NCBI GenBank assembly: GCA_964569795.1
Contig: CAZMVB010000014.1
Location: 52,331-116,330, forward strand
Direction of reading: 5' to 3'
DNA from: JAHJDS01 sp964569795
Lineage (GTDB): Bacteria; Desulfobacterota; Desulfarculia; Desulfarculales; JAHJDS01
Length of the DNA: 64,000 nt
Position 1 is the stretch's first letter. Each line of letters starts with the position of its first letter. The notes under the pieces are model-generated. The model saw nothing but the letters and a program-made list of their open reading frames with translations. It had not been told where the DNA came from and did no database searches. Below are positions 54,571-63,498 of the stretch, piece by piece. The translations under genes were made by a program, and so were the position numbers.

Positions 54571-55033
54571 CCAATTCCTCGATCTCGGCCTCGTCCACGA
54601 TGTCGATGCACCCGATGACGCTCTGGGCCCCCGGACAATAGGTGATGTAGGAATCGAGGACCTCCCGGGCGTCCTCGACCTTGCCAGGGGGCACCTTGAG
54701 GTCGTACTTGACCCTGATCTGGGTGATCTTCAGGACGCCGTTCACGTTCTCGATGTCTCCCTCCACGTCGGCCGAGAAATGCTCTTCGGGCGTGGGGACG
54801 CCTTTGCCGGCCAGGAGCCTGGCCAGTGTGCCCAGCATTCAAGACGCCACGGCGGTGACGATGTGGTCCAGGGTGGCCGGGTGTTCCTCCTTGGGCTTGA
54901 CCTGGTAGAAGTTGGCGATGCCGCCGTGCACGCCATAGAACACGTCCTTGTCGAACCCCTCGATCCTGGCCCGCCGGGTGGGGCCTTCCTGGCGAACGAT
55001 CCGGCTGCGCGAGGTGTGGACGACCTGTCCCAT
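54566..55033 (-). CDS. OsmC-family peroxidase-like selenoprotein (Sec65)
   Basis: One frame from ATG 55033 to 54566 with a single TGA (54839-54841). Read as Sec: 155 residues, normal OsmC length. The TGA replaces the first catalytic Cys of the family: HPATLDHIVTAVAS-U-MLGTLARLLAG, matching the usual ...LAAAxxSCxxxTL pattern. The second conserved Cys is present in SYITYCPGAQSV (residue ~133). A SECIS-like hairpin follows the TGA. OsmC proteins reduce organic hydroperoxides with two Cys; Sec should raise reactivity. Sec-containing OsmC-like proteins are known from earlier selenoprotein surveys. Downstream of the ThDP-enzyme gene on the same strand. Confidence 0.88.
54807..54841 (-). promoter_or_regulatory. 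Bacterial SECIS-like element for the OsmC selenoprotein
   Basis: On the complement, CTGGCCAG (54826-54819) pairs with CTGGCCGG (54814-54807; one G-U), apical loop GCTC (54818-54815) beginning 20 nt after the TGA. First loop base is G and the distance is within 16-37 nt, as in known bacterial SECIS elements. Confidence 0.78.
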
Positions 55034-55062
55034 GATGATCCTCCTGTTTAGGCCTTATGTCC

Positions 55063-56610
55063 TCAAGCGATGACGGCCTCGATCAGGCACGGCCCGGGTT
55101 CGGCGATGCCTTGTTGCAGGGCGTCGGCAAAGTCCTCGGCCGTGTCGGCCCGCCGGCCGGGCACGCCCATCCCCCGGGCCAGGGCGGCGAAATCGATCTC
55201 CGGCCCGGTGAGGTCGAACAGGTCCATGGTCCTGGCCCCCAGGCCCTGAAATCCCATGCGGAACAGCTCGATCTGGAGGATGGCGTACTTGCGGTTGGAG
55301 AAGATGACGTTGACCACGTCGAGCCCCTCCCGGGCCTGGGTCCACAGGGCCTGGATGGTGTACATCGCCCCACCGTCGCCGGACAGGCTGACGACCTGCC
55401 GGTCAGGGCTGGCCAGGCCGGCCCCGGTGGCCAGGGGGAGGCCCTGGCCGATCGAGCCGCCGGTCAAAAACAGCCAGTCGTGGGGCCGGGCGTTTTTGGC
55501 GTACAGCCAGGCGCCGACGCCCGAGGTGGCCGCCTCTTCCGAGACGATGGCCCCCTCGGGCAGCAGGCGGGCCACGATGGCCCCGACCTTGTCCGCGTCC
55601 AGCCGGCCCGTGGGGAGGTCGGGGAGGCGATAGGCTTCGGGCTCGGGCCGGGCGACACCGCCGATCTCAGCGGCCAGGGCCTCGAGGGCCGCCACGCCGT
55701 CCTGCCCCGGTTCGGCCAGACAATGCACCCGGCAGTCTTCCGGGACCAGGGAGCTGGGATGGCCCTGATAGGCGAAGAAGGTGGCCGGCGGCCGGGTGGT
55801 GACGGTTATCAAGTGGCCGAATCCGGCCAGGGCCTGGTACGCGGCCCGGCCCATGTAAGGCAGCCGGTCAAAGGCCACCCGGCCGGCTCCCCGCTCGACG
55901 CGGGTGGTGACCGTGTCGGTCAGGACCGTCGCGCCGGTGGCGGCGGCGATTCCGGCCGCGGCGTCCAGGCCCCTCTCCCGGAGGACCTTGCCGCCCAGCA
56001 GGATGGCCGTCGCCGGACCGGCCTCCTGGAGCAGTCGGGCCAGTCCGTTGATGACGCCCGGGTCGGCCTGGGCCGTGGGCGGCGGCGGCGCGGCCTCCAG
56101 GGCCGGGCCGGACTCGCCCCAGGCGCAGTCGGCCGGGACGATCAGGGTCGCCACCTGGCCGCCGTTTGTCAGCGACGCCCGGAGGGCCTCGAGGCCCAGG
56201 GCGGGCAGCGATGAGGCGTCCGCGGCCGAGCCGACCCAGCCGGACGTCGGTCGGGCCAGGGTGGCGATATCCGAGGTCAGCGGGGTGTCATACCCGCGGT
56301 GATAGGTGGCGTGGTCGCCGACCAGGTTGAGGAGGGGCGATCCGGCCCGCCGGGCGTTGTGCAGGTTGGCCAGCCCGTTGGACAGGCCCGGCCCCAGATG
56401 GAGCAGGGTCGCGGCCGGCTGGTCGGTCATCCGGGCGTACCCGTCCGCAGCGCCGGTGGCCACGCCCTCGAACAGGACCAGCACGGGCCGGATGGTGGGC
56501 GCCCGATCCAGGGCGGCCACGAGGTGCATTTCCGAGGTGCCCGGGTTGGCCAGGCAGAGTTCGAGGCCGCTTCGGGCCAGGGTTTGGATCAGGCTTTCGG
56601 CTCCGTTCAT
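55063..56610 (-). CDS. Thiamine-diphosphate enzyme, acetolactate synthase/benzoylformate decarboxylase-like
   Basis: 515 residues from ATG 56610. N-terminal PYR domain with catalytic Glu in VLFEGVATGAADGYARM; central domain ~190-320; C-terminal PP domain with the GDG...N cofactor site GDGGAMYTIQALWTQAREGL then VVNVIFSN. Shorter than IlvB (~560) and without an FAD-binding consensus that I can see, so a 2-oxo acid decarboxylase or IlvX-type protein is as likely as a real acetolactate synthase. No IlvN partner nearby. The OsmC selenoprotein gene begins 29 nt after its stop, so the two may be co-transcribed. Confidence 0.85.
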   Translation of the reverse strand: MNGAESLIQTLARSGLELCLANPGTSEMHLVAALDRAPTIRPVLVLFEGVATGAADGYARMTDQPAATLLHLGPGLSNGLANLHNARRAGSPLLNLVGDHATYHRGYDTPLTSDIATLARPTSGWVGSAADASSLPALGLEALRASLTNGGQVATLIVPADCAWGESGPALEAAPPPPTAQADPGVINGLARLLQEAGPATAILLGGKVLRERGLDAAAGIAAATGATVLTDTVTTRVERGAGRVAFDRLPYMGRAAYQALAGFGHLITVTTRPPATFFAYQGHPSSLVPEDCRVHCLAEPGQDGVAALEALAAEIGGVARPEPEAYRLPDLPTGRLDADKVGAIVARLLPEGAIVSEEAATSGVGAWLYAKNARPHDWLFLTGGSIGQGLPLATGAGLASPDRQVVSLSGDGGAMYTIQALWTQAREGLDVVNVIFSNRKYAILQIELFRMGFQGLGARTMDLFDLTGPEIDFAALARGMGVPGRRADTAEDFADALQQGIAEPGPCLIEAVIA

Positions 56611-57014
56611 GTGGCCATCCGCAGTTTGATTGGTTCGGCACGCCGTCCGGCGAGTTATGATCAGATGTCCCAAGCATATCAGAAGGAATCTCCGTCTTCA
56701 GTCCCCTTTTGTTGAGAGCCGCCGCCCATCAGTCACCGGCCCTCCAACAACCCCTTCCAGCCAAGGACCGATCGTTTTTCGAGGGGTGTCCGGTGCCGCG
56801 ACCTGGCGAGGCGTCATCTCCAGGCGTTGCCGGCATCGTCCCCCGGCTTACCGGGTGAGGAGAGAGCAAGGCAAAATAATACTTGTTCCCCGAAACGTGG
56901 ACCGAGGGCCGTCCCCCTGGTAAAATTTGATCATGGTACGGTGAGTTGAAGATTTCCCTGGACACGCTTCCGGGCCCGCGGCCCGGCCGTCCCAAACACC
57001 AAAGGAGCGTGGTC
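56611..57014. other. Intergenic region without a gene
   Basis: 404 nt between the divergent ThDP-enzyme and lipoprotein genes; presumably both promoters. No specific site is recognised beyond the AAAGGAG at 57001. Confidence 0.4.
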
Positions 57015-57578
57015 ATGACTTGGGGTCTATCGATTCGATCAAGGACGTGGGGGTTGGGTCTGGGGGCCCTGCTGCTTCTGGCCGCCGTGACCGCGGCCCT
57101 GACCGGGTGCGGCGCCTACGGGACCATGAGTCGGGCCGGAGTCACCTCAGCGGACCTGGACCGGATCCTGAAAAACCCGCAGGCCTATATCGCTTACGCC
57201 TGTGCCCCGGCACGCGGGGTGCGCGCCGGGGAATACGTGGCCCTGTACTGGGACATCCGGGGCGACAGGTTCACCTTGGTGCCGGAGAAAGTCCCGTCCC
57301 CGGAACGCCACCAGTGGACCAGGATTCCCGACGCCGACGTGGTCCGGATTTACCGGAGCATCGTGGACCTGAACCGGCAAAATGAGACCACCAAACCCGT
57401 CCTCTACCGGATCTTGAGCCATCGCGGGGAACTCATGGGCTACTACTTTTCCGCGTTCTGGGGCTCCAGCGTGGCCGTGATTCGGACCGGCCCCCATCGA
57501 TACACGGTGCGTCCGGTCCGCATCGGTGATATCAACCGCCAGGAGGGGCCAACCCTCTGGGATAGTGACGAAGACTAG
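57015..57578 (+). CDS. Predicted lipoprotein
   Basis: 187 residues from ATG 57015 (AAAGGAG upstream). A hydrophobic segment GLGALLLLAAVTAALTGCGA ends in a lipobox (LTGC), so Cys is lipidated. The mature part has a beta-rich pattern (EYVALYWDIRGDRFTLV, GYYFSAFWGSSVAVIRT) and no known catalytic motif. Precedes the methionine-rich gene on the same strand by 128 nt; perhaps part of the envelope metal-stress locus. Function unknown. Confidence 0.72.
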   Translation: MTWGLSIRSRTWGLGLGALLLLAAVTAALTGCGAYGTMSRAGVTSADLDRILKNPQAYIAYACAPARGVRAGEYVALYWDIRGDRFTLVPEKVPSPERHQWTRIPDADVVRIYRSIVDLNRQNETTKPVLYRILSHRGELMGYYFSAFWGSSVAVIRTGPHRYTVRPVRIGDINRQEGPTLWDSDED

Positions 57579-57706
57579 CCCGGAGAGGGCCGGACGCCCG
57601 CCTCAAAAAGGCGGAGCACGTCGGTTGGCTTTCCAAATAATCCGCGAGTATTGACGGGGCGCAACGGCCCCGGATCGTTCATACTGACCCATACCAGGGG
57701 TAGCAA

Positions 57707-58432
57707 ATGGACAAGAGAGTAGGAATGATGTTGTTGACCGTTGGGCTGGTGCTGCTGTTGGCCCTGCCCGTCCTGGCCAAGAAACCGGCCAAGCCGGCGC
57801 CGATGGCCATGACCAGCCGCAACATGATGTGGGCCAACATGAGGGCCGACTGGCTCCAGCAAAGAATGGCCTTCCTGAAGCAGATGCGGCGGTTGTGGGC
57901 CCTCAAGCTCGAACTCCGGGTCCTGCTGCTCAAGGACAAGGTGAACGTCAAGGCAATCGCGGCCAAGGTCAGGCAGATCGCCGCCCAGAAGGGCAAGCTC
58001 ATGCTGCAGCGGATCTTGTTCCGGCTGGCCCTGCGGAAAAAGTACCCCCAGATGGGCCTCTACCGGGGCCGGTGGGGGATGATGTCCCGCGGGATGTGGG
58101 GCCCCGGGATGATGATGGGGCCGGGCATGTACGGCCCGGGCATGATGGGCCCCGGCGGCTGGGGGATGATGCCCATGATGCGCATGATGATGCCCATGAT
58201 GCGCATGATGATGCCCATGATGATGCGGATGATGCCGATGATGATGCAAATGATGCGCGGCGGCATGATGGGCCCGGGCATGATGATGGGCCCGGGCATG
58301 ATGATGGGGCCAGGCATGATGATGGGGCCAGGCATGTATGGTCCGGGCATGATGGGTCCCGGGAGGTACGGTCCGGGCATGATGATGCCGGGAGTCATGC
58401 CCTGGGGCAGGCCGGGTTACATGAGGCGTTGA
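57707..58432 (+). CDS. Exported Met/Gly/Pro-rich protein, Spy/ZraP-like
   Basis: 241 residues. Signal peptide (GMMLLTVGLVLLLALPVLA), then a helical part (residues ~38-115: QQRMAFLKQMRRLWALKLEL) resembling Spy/CpxP/ZraP periplasmic chaperones. The C-terminal half is a long Met-rich low-complexity run (GPGMMMGPGMYGPGMM, MMRMMMPMMRMMMP) of about 60 methionines. Met-rich segments bind Cu(I)/Ag(I) in CopA/CusF/PcoE-type proteins. With the CopB-like ATPase nearby, periplasmic copper buffering is the best guess. Convergent with its paralogue at 58.6 kb. Confidence 0.75.
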   Translation: MDKRVGMMLLTVGLVLLLALPVLAKKPAKPAPMAMTSRNMMWANMRADWLQQRMAFLKQMRRLWALKLELRVLLLKDKVNVKAIAAKVRQIAAQKGKLMLQRILFRLALRKKYPQMGLYRGRWGMMSRGMWGPGMMMGPGMYGPGMMGPGGWGMMPMMRMMMPMMRMMMPMMMRMMPMMMQMMRGGMMGPGMMMGPGMMMGPGMMMGPGMYGPGMMGPGRYGPGMMMPGVMPWGRPGYMRR

Positions 58433-58452
58433 TCATCGGATCCCGCCGTACG

Positions 58453-58490
58453 GGCCCGGGCGGGCGCCTGATTCCGTCCGGGCCTTTTAT
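58453..58490 (+). terminator. Rho-independent terminator of the Met-rich gene
   Basis: GGCCCGG (58453-58459) pairs with CCGGGCC (58478-58484), followed by TTTTAT. Confidence 0.7.
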
Positions 58491-58607
58491 CAAGCCTTGT
58501 TTCCCACAGCTAACCTGTGGCGGCCAAGAGAAGGTCAATCTGACCTCGGCTCTTCACCCGGCCGACGAGTGGTCACCAAAGGCCGGACCCGAGAATAATC
58601 GGTAACT

Positions 58608-58639
58608 CCGTACCGGGGTGGAGGGCCACCCCGGTACGG
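58608..58639 (-). terminator. 14-bp perfect hairpin between convergent genes
   Basis: CCGTACCGGGGTGG (58608-58621) pairs fully with 58626-58639, loop AGGG. It lies 6 nt past the stop of the leftward ZraP-like gene; few T residues follow. Confidence 0.6.
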
Positions 58640-58645
58640 GATCGA

Positions 58646-59221
58646 TCAATACCTATGCCAGCCCGGGCCGTAGCCGCCTCCACCGGGGCAGGCCCAGCCC
58701 TGGTCGCCGAATTTTTGGCGGCACTGGACCAGGTACTGGTTATACATCCGACCCAGCTTGGCCTGGAGCTGGCCCACATTGTTCATGAGGGCGCGGACCT
58801 TGTTCTGGTCGGGATTGGGGTGTGACCACAGGGTCTGGAGTTCGAGCTGTTTGGCATAGAGTTGCTGCCTCAGCTTGAGCGACTTCCTCAGAAACTCGTT
58901 CCGCATCTTGGCCCAGGCCTGGTATTGTTGAGGGTTCATCCGGTTGTAGCCCTGGTAACCAGGCCCCATCCTCCCCGGGCCGTACCCATAGCCCGGCCTC
59001 ATCATGCCATAGCCGTAGCCTGGCCCCATCATCCCGTACCCGTAGCCCGGTCCCATCATCCCGTAGCCGTAGCCCGGCCCCATCATGCCGTAGCCGTAGC
59101 CCGGCCCCATCATCCCGTAGCCATACCCTGGGCCATAGCCGCCCCGGTACTGGGCGGCGGCCGGCAGGGCCGCCAAGGCGAGTATGGCCAAAGCAGCGAT
59201 TGCTATTAATATCTTTTTCAT
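58646..59221 (-). CDS. ZraP-like periplasmic metal-binding protein with GYGMMGPGY repeats
   Basis: 191 residues from ATG 59221 (AGGAGG upstream). Signal peptide KKILIAIAALAILALAALPA then AAQ. Then about five copies of the nonapeptide GYGMMGPGY (27-bp DNA repeats, about 58990-59125), followed by a ZraP/Spy domain (AWAKMRNEFLRKSLKLRQQL, YAKQLELQTLWSHPNPDQNK, VRALMNNVGQLQAKLGRMYN). ZraP family members bind zinc or copper and chaperone periplasmic proteins. Here the N-terminal Met/Tyr repeats add a soft-metal binding tail. Downstream of the CopB-like gene by 52 nt. Confidence 0.82.
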   Translation of the reverse strand: MKKILIAIAALAILALAALPAAAQYRGGYGPGYGYGMMGPGYGYGMMGPGYGYGMMGPGYGYGMMGPGYGYGMMRPGYGYGPGRMGPGYQGYNRMNPQQYQAWAKMRNEFLRKSLKLRQQLYAKQLELQTLWSHPNPDQNKVRALMNNVGQLQAKLGRMYNQYLVQCRQKFGDQGWACPGGGGYGPGWHRY

Positions 59222-59273
59222 CTCAAACCTCCTCTGAGGGTTGGTTGTTATCCACTTTTTCATCCCCTCGGCC

Positions 59274-61361
59274 TCAGGCGGACCGGGCGCCCAGTTTCAG
59301 GAACCGGGCATTGACGGCCACGATGACCGTGGACAAAGACATCAGGACCGCGCCCATGGCCGGACTGAGCAGGACGCCGACCCCGAACAGAACGCCCGCC
59401 GCCAGGGGGATGGCAAAGGCGTTGTAGCCCGTGGCCCAGACCAGGTTCTGGACCATCTTGCGGTAGGTGGCCCGGGAAAGCTGAATCAAGGACACGGCGT
59501 CCAGGGGATTGCTCCGGACCAGGACGATGTCGGCCGTCTCGACCGCCACGTCGGTCCCGGCCCCGATGGCGATGCCCACGTCGGCCTGGGCCAGGGCCGG
59601 GGCGTCGTTGACCCCATCTCCGGTCATGGCCACGGTCAGCCCCCGCCCCTGAACTTCCTTGACCTTGTTCGCCTTCTCCTCGGGCAAGACCTCGGCGAAG
59701 AACTCGTCCAGACCCAGTTCGTCCGAAACCCATCGGGCCACCCGCCGGTTGTCGCCGGTGAGCATCATCACCCGGACGCCCATTTCCCTGAGCCGTTTCA
59801 CGGCCTCCTGGGACTCGGGCCGGATGATGTCGGCCAGGGCGACGGCGCCGGCCGGCTCGCCGTCCAGGAGCACGAACACCACGGTCTTGCCCGCATCAAA
59901 GAGCCCGCCCACCTTCTCGGCCGGAAAACTCAAGTCGGCCTCGCTGAGGTAGCGCGGGCTGACCACCATGACCTGACGCCCTTCGACTTCGGCCTGGGCC
60001 CCCTTGCCAGGGATTGCCTTGAAGTCATGGGGTTCAGGCGGATTTTGGTGCGCCCCGGCAATCGCCCGGGCGATGGGGTGCTCGGACCAGCCTTCCACCG
60101 CGGCCGCGTACCGCAACAACTCCTCCTCGGAAAGCCCTGACCCGAACAGGACCACGTCCGTCACCCCGAATTCGCCCTTGGTCAGGGTGCCCGTCTTGTC
60201 GAACAAAACGGCCTGGATGTTTCGGGCCCGCTCAAAGGCGGTCCGGTTTCTGATCAAAAAACCATTGGCCGCGGCCAGGGCGGTGGACACGGCCACCACC
60301 AGGGGAACGGCCAGCCCCAGGGCGTGGGGGCAGGTGATGACCATGACCGTGACCACCCGCTCCAGGGTGAAGGCGAATCCCCGACCGGCCAGGATCAGCC
60401 AGGCCAACAGGGTGACCGTACCGGCCCCCAGGGCGATGAAGGTCAGCCATTTGGCCGCCCGATCGGCCAGGTCCTGGGTCCGGGATTTGCTCTGCTGGGC
60501 CTGGTTCACCAGGTCGATCACCTGGGACAGAAACGATTCCCCGCCCGTCTTCTGAACGGTCACCGTCAGGGCGCCCTCGCCGTTGACCGCGCCGCCGATG
60601 ACCACGTCCCCCTGGGCCTTTTCCACGGGCATGGATTCACCGGTGAGCATGGCCTCGTTGACCGAGGACCGGCCGTCCGCCACCTCGCCGTCGGCCGGGA
60701 TCTTCTCCCCCGGGCGAACCAGCACCCGGTCCCCTGGTTCAAGTCTATCGACCGGCACCTCGGTTGTCGAACCGTCCTCCCGGAGCAAGTGGGCGTCCTT
60801 GGGCATCAGCTTGGCCAGTTCCTCCAGGGCCCGCGAGGCGCCCATGACCGAGCGCATCTCGATCCAGTGGCCGACGAGCATGATGTCGATCAGGGTGGCC
60901 AGCTCCCAGAAGAAGACCTTGCCCGAGAGCCCGAAGGCGACCACGCTCGAATAGACGTAGGCCACGGTTACCGCCAGGGCGATCAGGGTCATCATCCCCG
61001 GGCTGGCCTTGCGAAATTCGTCGAGCATGCCCTTCAGAAACGGCCAGCCGCCGTAGAAATAGATGACCGAGGACAGGGCGAACAAGACGTAGATGTCACC
61101 CGGAAACCGCAGGGCCGCCTCCAGGCCGAAAAAGGACCTCAGCAGGGGCGACAGCAGGACCACGGGCGCGGTCAGGGCCAGGCAGATGAAGAAGCGCCGC
61201 CTGAAGTCGGCCACCATGTGGGCGTGATGGTCTTGATGGCCGGCCGCCCCGCCGTGGCCCTGGTGGCCGGCATGGTCGCCGTGGTGTCCTGGGGACTGGT
61301 GATGTTCCGGTGGATGTTCGGCCCGACCGTGGCCGTGATCATGGGCCTGGTGATGATCCAT
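59274..61361 (-). CDS. copB: P-type heavy-metal ATPase, CPH (CopB) type
   Basis: 695 residues. The N-terminal ~48 residues are a His-rich tail (HHQAHDHGHG, HHGDHAGHQGHGG, HQDHHAH) in place of Cys-type metal domains. Membrane metal motif TCPHALGLA (CPH, not CPC) defines P1B-3/CopB pumps for Cu(II)/Ag or Cu(I). Phosphorylation site FDKTGTLTKG, actuator LTGESMPV, hinge TGDGVNDAPALAQADVG. It exports copper-type metals from the cytoplasm. Leftward operon: histidine kinase, universal-stress membrane protein, copB, zraP-like. Confidence 0.93.
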   Translation of the reverse strand: MDHHQAHDHGHGRAEHPPEHHQSPGHHGDHAGHQGHGGAAGHQDHHAHMVADFRRRFFICLALTAPVVLLSPLLRSFFGLEAALRFPGDIYVLFALSSVIYFYGGWPFLKGMLDEFRKASPGMMTLIALAVTVAYVYSSVVAFGLSGKVFFWELATLIDIMLVGHWIEMRSVMGASRALEELAKLMPKDAHLLREDGSTTEVPVDRLEPGDRVLVRPGEKIPADGEVADGRSSVNEAMLTGESMPVEKAQGDVVIGGAVNGEGALTVTVQKTGGESFLSQVIDLVNQAQQSKSRTQDLADRAAKWLTFIALGAGTVTLLAWLILAGRGFAFTLERVVTVMVITCPHALGLAVPLVVAVSTALAAANGFLIRNRTAFERARNIQAVLFDKTGTLTKGEFGVTDVVLFGSGLSEEELLRYAAAVEGWSEHPIARAIAGAHQNPPEPHDFKAIPGKGAQAEVEGRQVMVVSPRYLSEADLSFPAEKVGGLFDAGKTVVFVLLDGEPAGAVALADIIRPESQEAVKRLREMGVRVMMLTGDNRRVARWVSDELGLDEFFAEVLPEEKANKVKEVQGRGLTVAMTGDGVNDAPALAQADVGIAIGAGTDVAVETADIVLVRSNPLDAVSLIQLSRATYRKMVQNLVWATGYNAFAIPLAAGVLFGVGVLLSPAMGAVLMSLSTVIVAVNARFLKLGARSA

Positions 61362-61406
61362 GGTTACCCCCTCACCGGCCCGGCGACGGGCGCCGGGGCC
61401 AGGTAA

Positions 61407-62309
61407 TCAGTCTGTCGAGTCTCCTCCTGCCTTGTTTTCATTTTCGATCTCTCCCCCATCGTCCGGTATCCGGACCACCAGGACCCCGGTTCCTGAATGC
61501 CGAACCAGCGAGATGGCCACGCTGCCGAACAGGAACTCCTGGGTCTTGGTGGTGTTGTGCTTGCCGACGACCACCGTGTCGTAGCCGTTACTCTCGATCT
61601 CGGCCATGATCACCTCGGACAGGCGCTGGCCCTTGACCGCGGCCTGGGTCTTGACCTTGATCGCCTCCGGCGGAAGCCCGCCCGAGAGCAGAATCTCCCG
61701 GGCGCGGTTGAGGGCCGTTTCGCCCTGCCCGGTCAGGCTGGCGTATTGGGCCGTGGATTCCGCGGACGTGGCGGCGAAGTCCTCGCTCTCGACCGGGGCC
61801 ACCCAGAGCAGGGTCACCTCGATCCCGGGCAACAGGGCCATCACGTCGGAAAAATACTTGGCCGCGTACAGTCCCGACGAGGTCTGATCCACGCACAGCA
61901 GAAATTTCCGTCCATATTCGGTGGTCCGGTAGGGGGTGCTGGTGCGCCGGACAAAACCGGCCTTGGTGTCGCCGTAGGCCCCGGCCAGAAACCCGGCCAG
62001 GTTGAAGACGAGGATCTGCAGGGCGTTGCCGATCCAGCCCCCGATCGAGGTCCCCACCGGGGCCATGTGGTGGACTGAGGTCTGGTACAGGGCCAGCCCG
62101 AAGACATGAGGCAGATAGATCAGCGAGACAGACACCGAGCAGGTCAGCCCCCAGGCCCGACCCGACCATAACCCGGCCAGGACGATCGGGATCAGGTACA
62201 ACTCCCGGAAGATGACGTGCCAGGGCTGTTCCCAGGGGGCGGTCAGGTAATGCAGGGCGGTCACCACCAGGACCATGACCACGATGAGCAGGAACTTGAG
62301 TCGGTTCAT
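61407..62309 (-). CDS. Membrane protein fused to a universal stress (Usp) domain
   Basis: 300 residues from ATG 62309 (AGAGGAAG upstream). Residues ~1-125: four membrane helices (MNRLKFLLIVVMVLVVTALH, ELYLIPIVLAGLWSGRAWGL, VSVSLIYLPHVFG, ALQILVFNLAGFLAG). Residues ~150-285: UspA fold (KFLLCVDQTSSGLYAAKYFS; GYDTVVVGKHN; the ATP-type end FLFGSVAISLVRHSGTGVLV). The membrane part is clearly related to that of the histidine kinase encoded next to it. Possibly a sensor or buffer of envelope stress feeding into metal defence. Confidence 0.82.
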   Translation of the reverse strand: MNRLKFLLIVVMVLVVTALHYLTAPWEQPWHVIFRELYLIPIVLAGLWSGRAWGLTCSVSVSLIYLPHVFGLALYQTSVHHMAPVGTSIGGWIGNALQILVFNLAGFLAGAYGDTKAGFVRRTSTPYRTTEYGRKFLLCVDQTSSGLYAAKYFSDVMALLPGIEVTLLWVAPVESEDFAATSAESTAQYASLTGQGETALNRAREILLSGGLPPEAIKVKTQAAVKGQRLSEVIMAEIESNGYDTVVVGKHNTTKTQEFLFGSVAISLVRHSGTGVLVVRIPDDGGEIENENKAGGDSTD

Positions 62310-62382
62310 ATTCTTCCTCTGAAAAACGATGACCTGGGAGGCCGCTGGGCCGCCAACGAGGTCGAGCCCCCCGGGCCGGGCA

Positions 62383-63498
62383 TCAACGGGGGAACGGTTG
62401 TTTTCCGGTCTCCTCGATCGGACCACGGTCCCGGGCGGGTGCCGCATCCCGCCCGTCCAAGGGCAGGACCACCCGGAAGACCGCGCCCCGGGGCTGGTTG
62501 GCCGTAATTTCCAGACGGCCGCCGTGGGCCTGGACGATTTTTTGCACCACGGGCAGGCCCAGCCCGGTGCCGTCCTTTTTGGTGGTGACGAACGGGTTCA
62601 AAATCTCTTGCCTAGAGGCCTCGGGGACGCCTTCCCCCTGGTCGGCCACCTCGACCCAGGCCTCCTTGCCCTGGCGGGAGAGGCTGACCTTCACCTCTCC
62701 CCCCGGCGGGGAGGCCTGGACCGCGTTGACCACCAGATTGAGCAGGGCCTGTTGCATCCGCCCAGGGTCCAAGCTGAGCGGGCCCAGCGAGTTCATCGAC
62801 AGTCCCCGAAGGGTCACGCCCCGCTGGGCGGCCAGGTCGGCCGCCAGCTCGACCGTTTTATCGACCACCCCCAGAAGCCGCTCCCTGACCGGCCGCAGTT
62901 TAAGGGGCTGGGAGAAGTCCAGCATCTCCTTGACCATGGCCTCCAGACGGGCCGTCTGGTCGATGATGATATCCAGTTTTTTGCAATGCCGCTCGTCGAG
63001 CGGCAGGCCCTGGCGGACCTGGGTCGCAAAACCGCCGATGGCCATCAAAGGTGTCTTCATGTCGTGGGCCACGGCCGAGACGGCCTCGCCCATGGCCGCC
63101 AGACTTTCGGCCCGGCTGAGCTGCTCCTGGTGCCGTCTCTCCCGCTGGCGCAGGAACCCGACCAGGACGGCCACGACGTTGAACAGCCCGATTTCCATCA
63201 GGTCGCTGAAGAAACCGGGCGACCAGACCTCCCGGGACAGCATCACGAACGGCAGATAGATCGCCGTGACGGCCAGGGAGGTGACCAATCCCCCCTTCAG
63301 GCCGAACCAGAAGCCGGCCAGGATCAGGGGCAGGAAGTAAAGCAGCCGATAGGCCAGGTGCCGGGTGGCCTGGTAGTCGTTGGTCAAATAGTGGAGAACG
63401 CTGATCCCGGCCACCAGCACCAAAATCAGACCTGCCCGGAACCACGGTCTCCCGAATAGTCCGGGGCCTTCCCGGCCGTTGTCCTGATTGAGGTTCAT
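62383..63498 (-). CDS. Membrane sensor histidine kinase
   Basis: 371 residues. Four to five N-terminal membrane helices (residues ~20-125) with the same LHYLT...LILAGFWFGLKGG arrangement as the Usp protein; HisKA H-box AVSAVAHDMKTPLMAIGGF at ~150; N-box LLNLVVNAVQAS; G1 VADQGEGV; G2 DGTGLGLPVVQKIV. No periplasmic sensor domain, so it senses inside or at the membrane. No response regulator gene is in the window; it may lie just beyond the right edge. First gene of the copB operon. Confidence 0.92.
   Translation of the reverse strand: MNLNQDNGREGPGLFGRPWFRAGLILVLVAGISVLHYLTNDYQATRHLAYRLLYFLPLILAGFWFGLKGGLVTSLAVTAIYLPFVMLSREVWSPGFFSDLMEIGLFNVVAVLVGFLRQRERRHQEQLSRAESLAAMGEAVSAVAHDMKTPLMAIGGFATQVRQGLPLDERHCKKLDIIIDQTARLEAMVKEMLDFSQPLKLRPVRERLLGVVDKTVELAADLAAQRGVTLRGLSMNSLGPLSLDPGRMQQALLNLVVNAVQASPPGGEVKVSLSRQGKEAWVEVADQGEGVPEASRQEILNPFVTTKKDGTGLGLPVVQKIVQAHGGRLEITANQPRGAVFRVVLPLDGRDAAPARDRGPIEETGKQPFPR

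Noticed and set aside
54566..55033. Two separate small genes (64 and 90 residues) side by side
   Set aside because: They are in the same frame with only TGA between them and together make one full-length OsmC domain.
57575..58249. His-rich antisense frame opposite the Met-rich gene
   Set aside because: It arises because ATG-rich repeats read as CAT on the other strand; no ribosome site or known family.
58060..58398. Pro/Ile/Met repeat protein on the minus strand
   Set aside because: Shadow of the GPGMMM repeats; the plus-strand product has a signal peptide and a helical domain.
58985..59130. CRISPR-like array
   Set aside because: 27-nt units are contiguous, in frame and encode GYGMMGPGY; no spacers.
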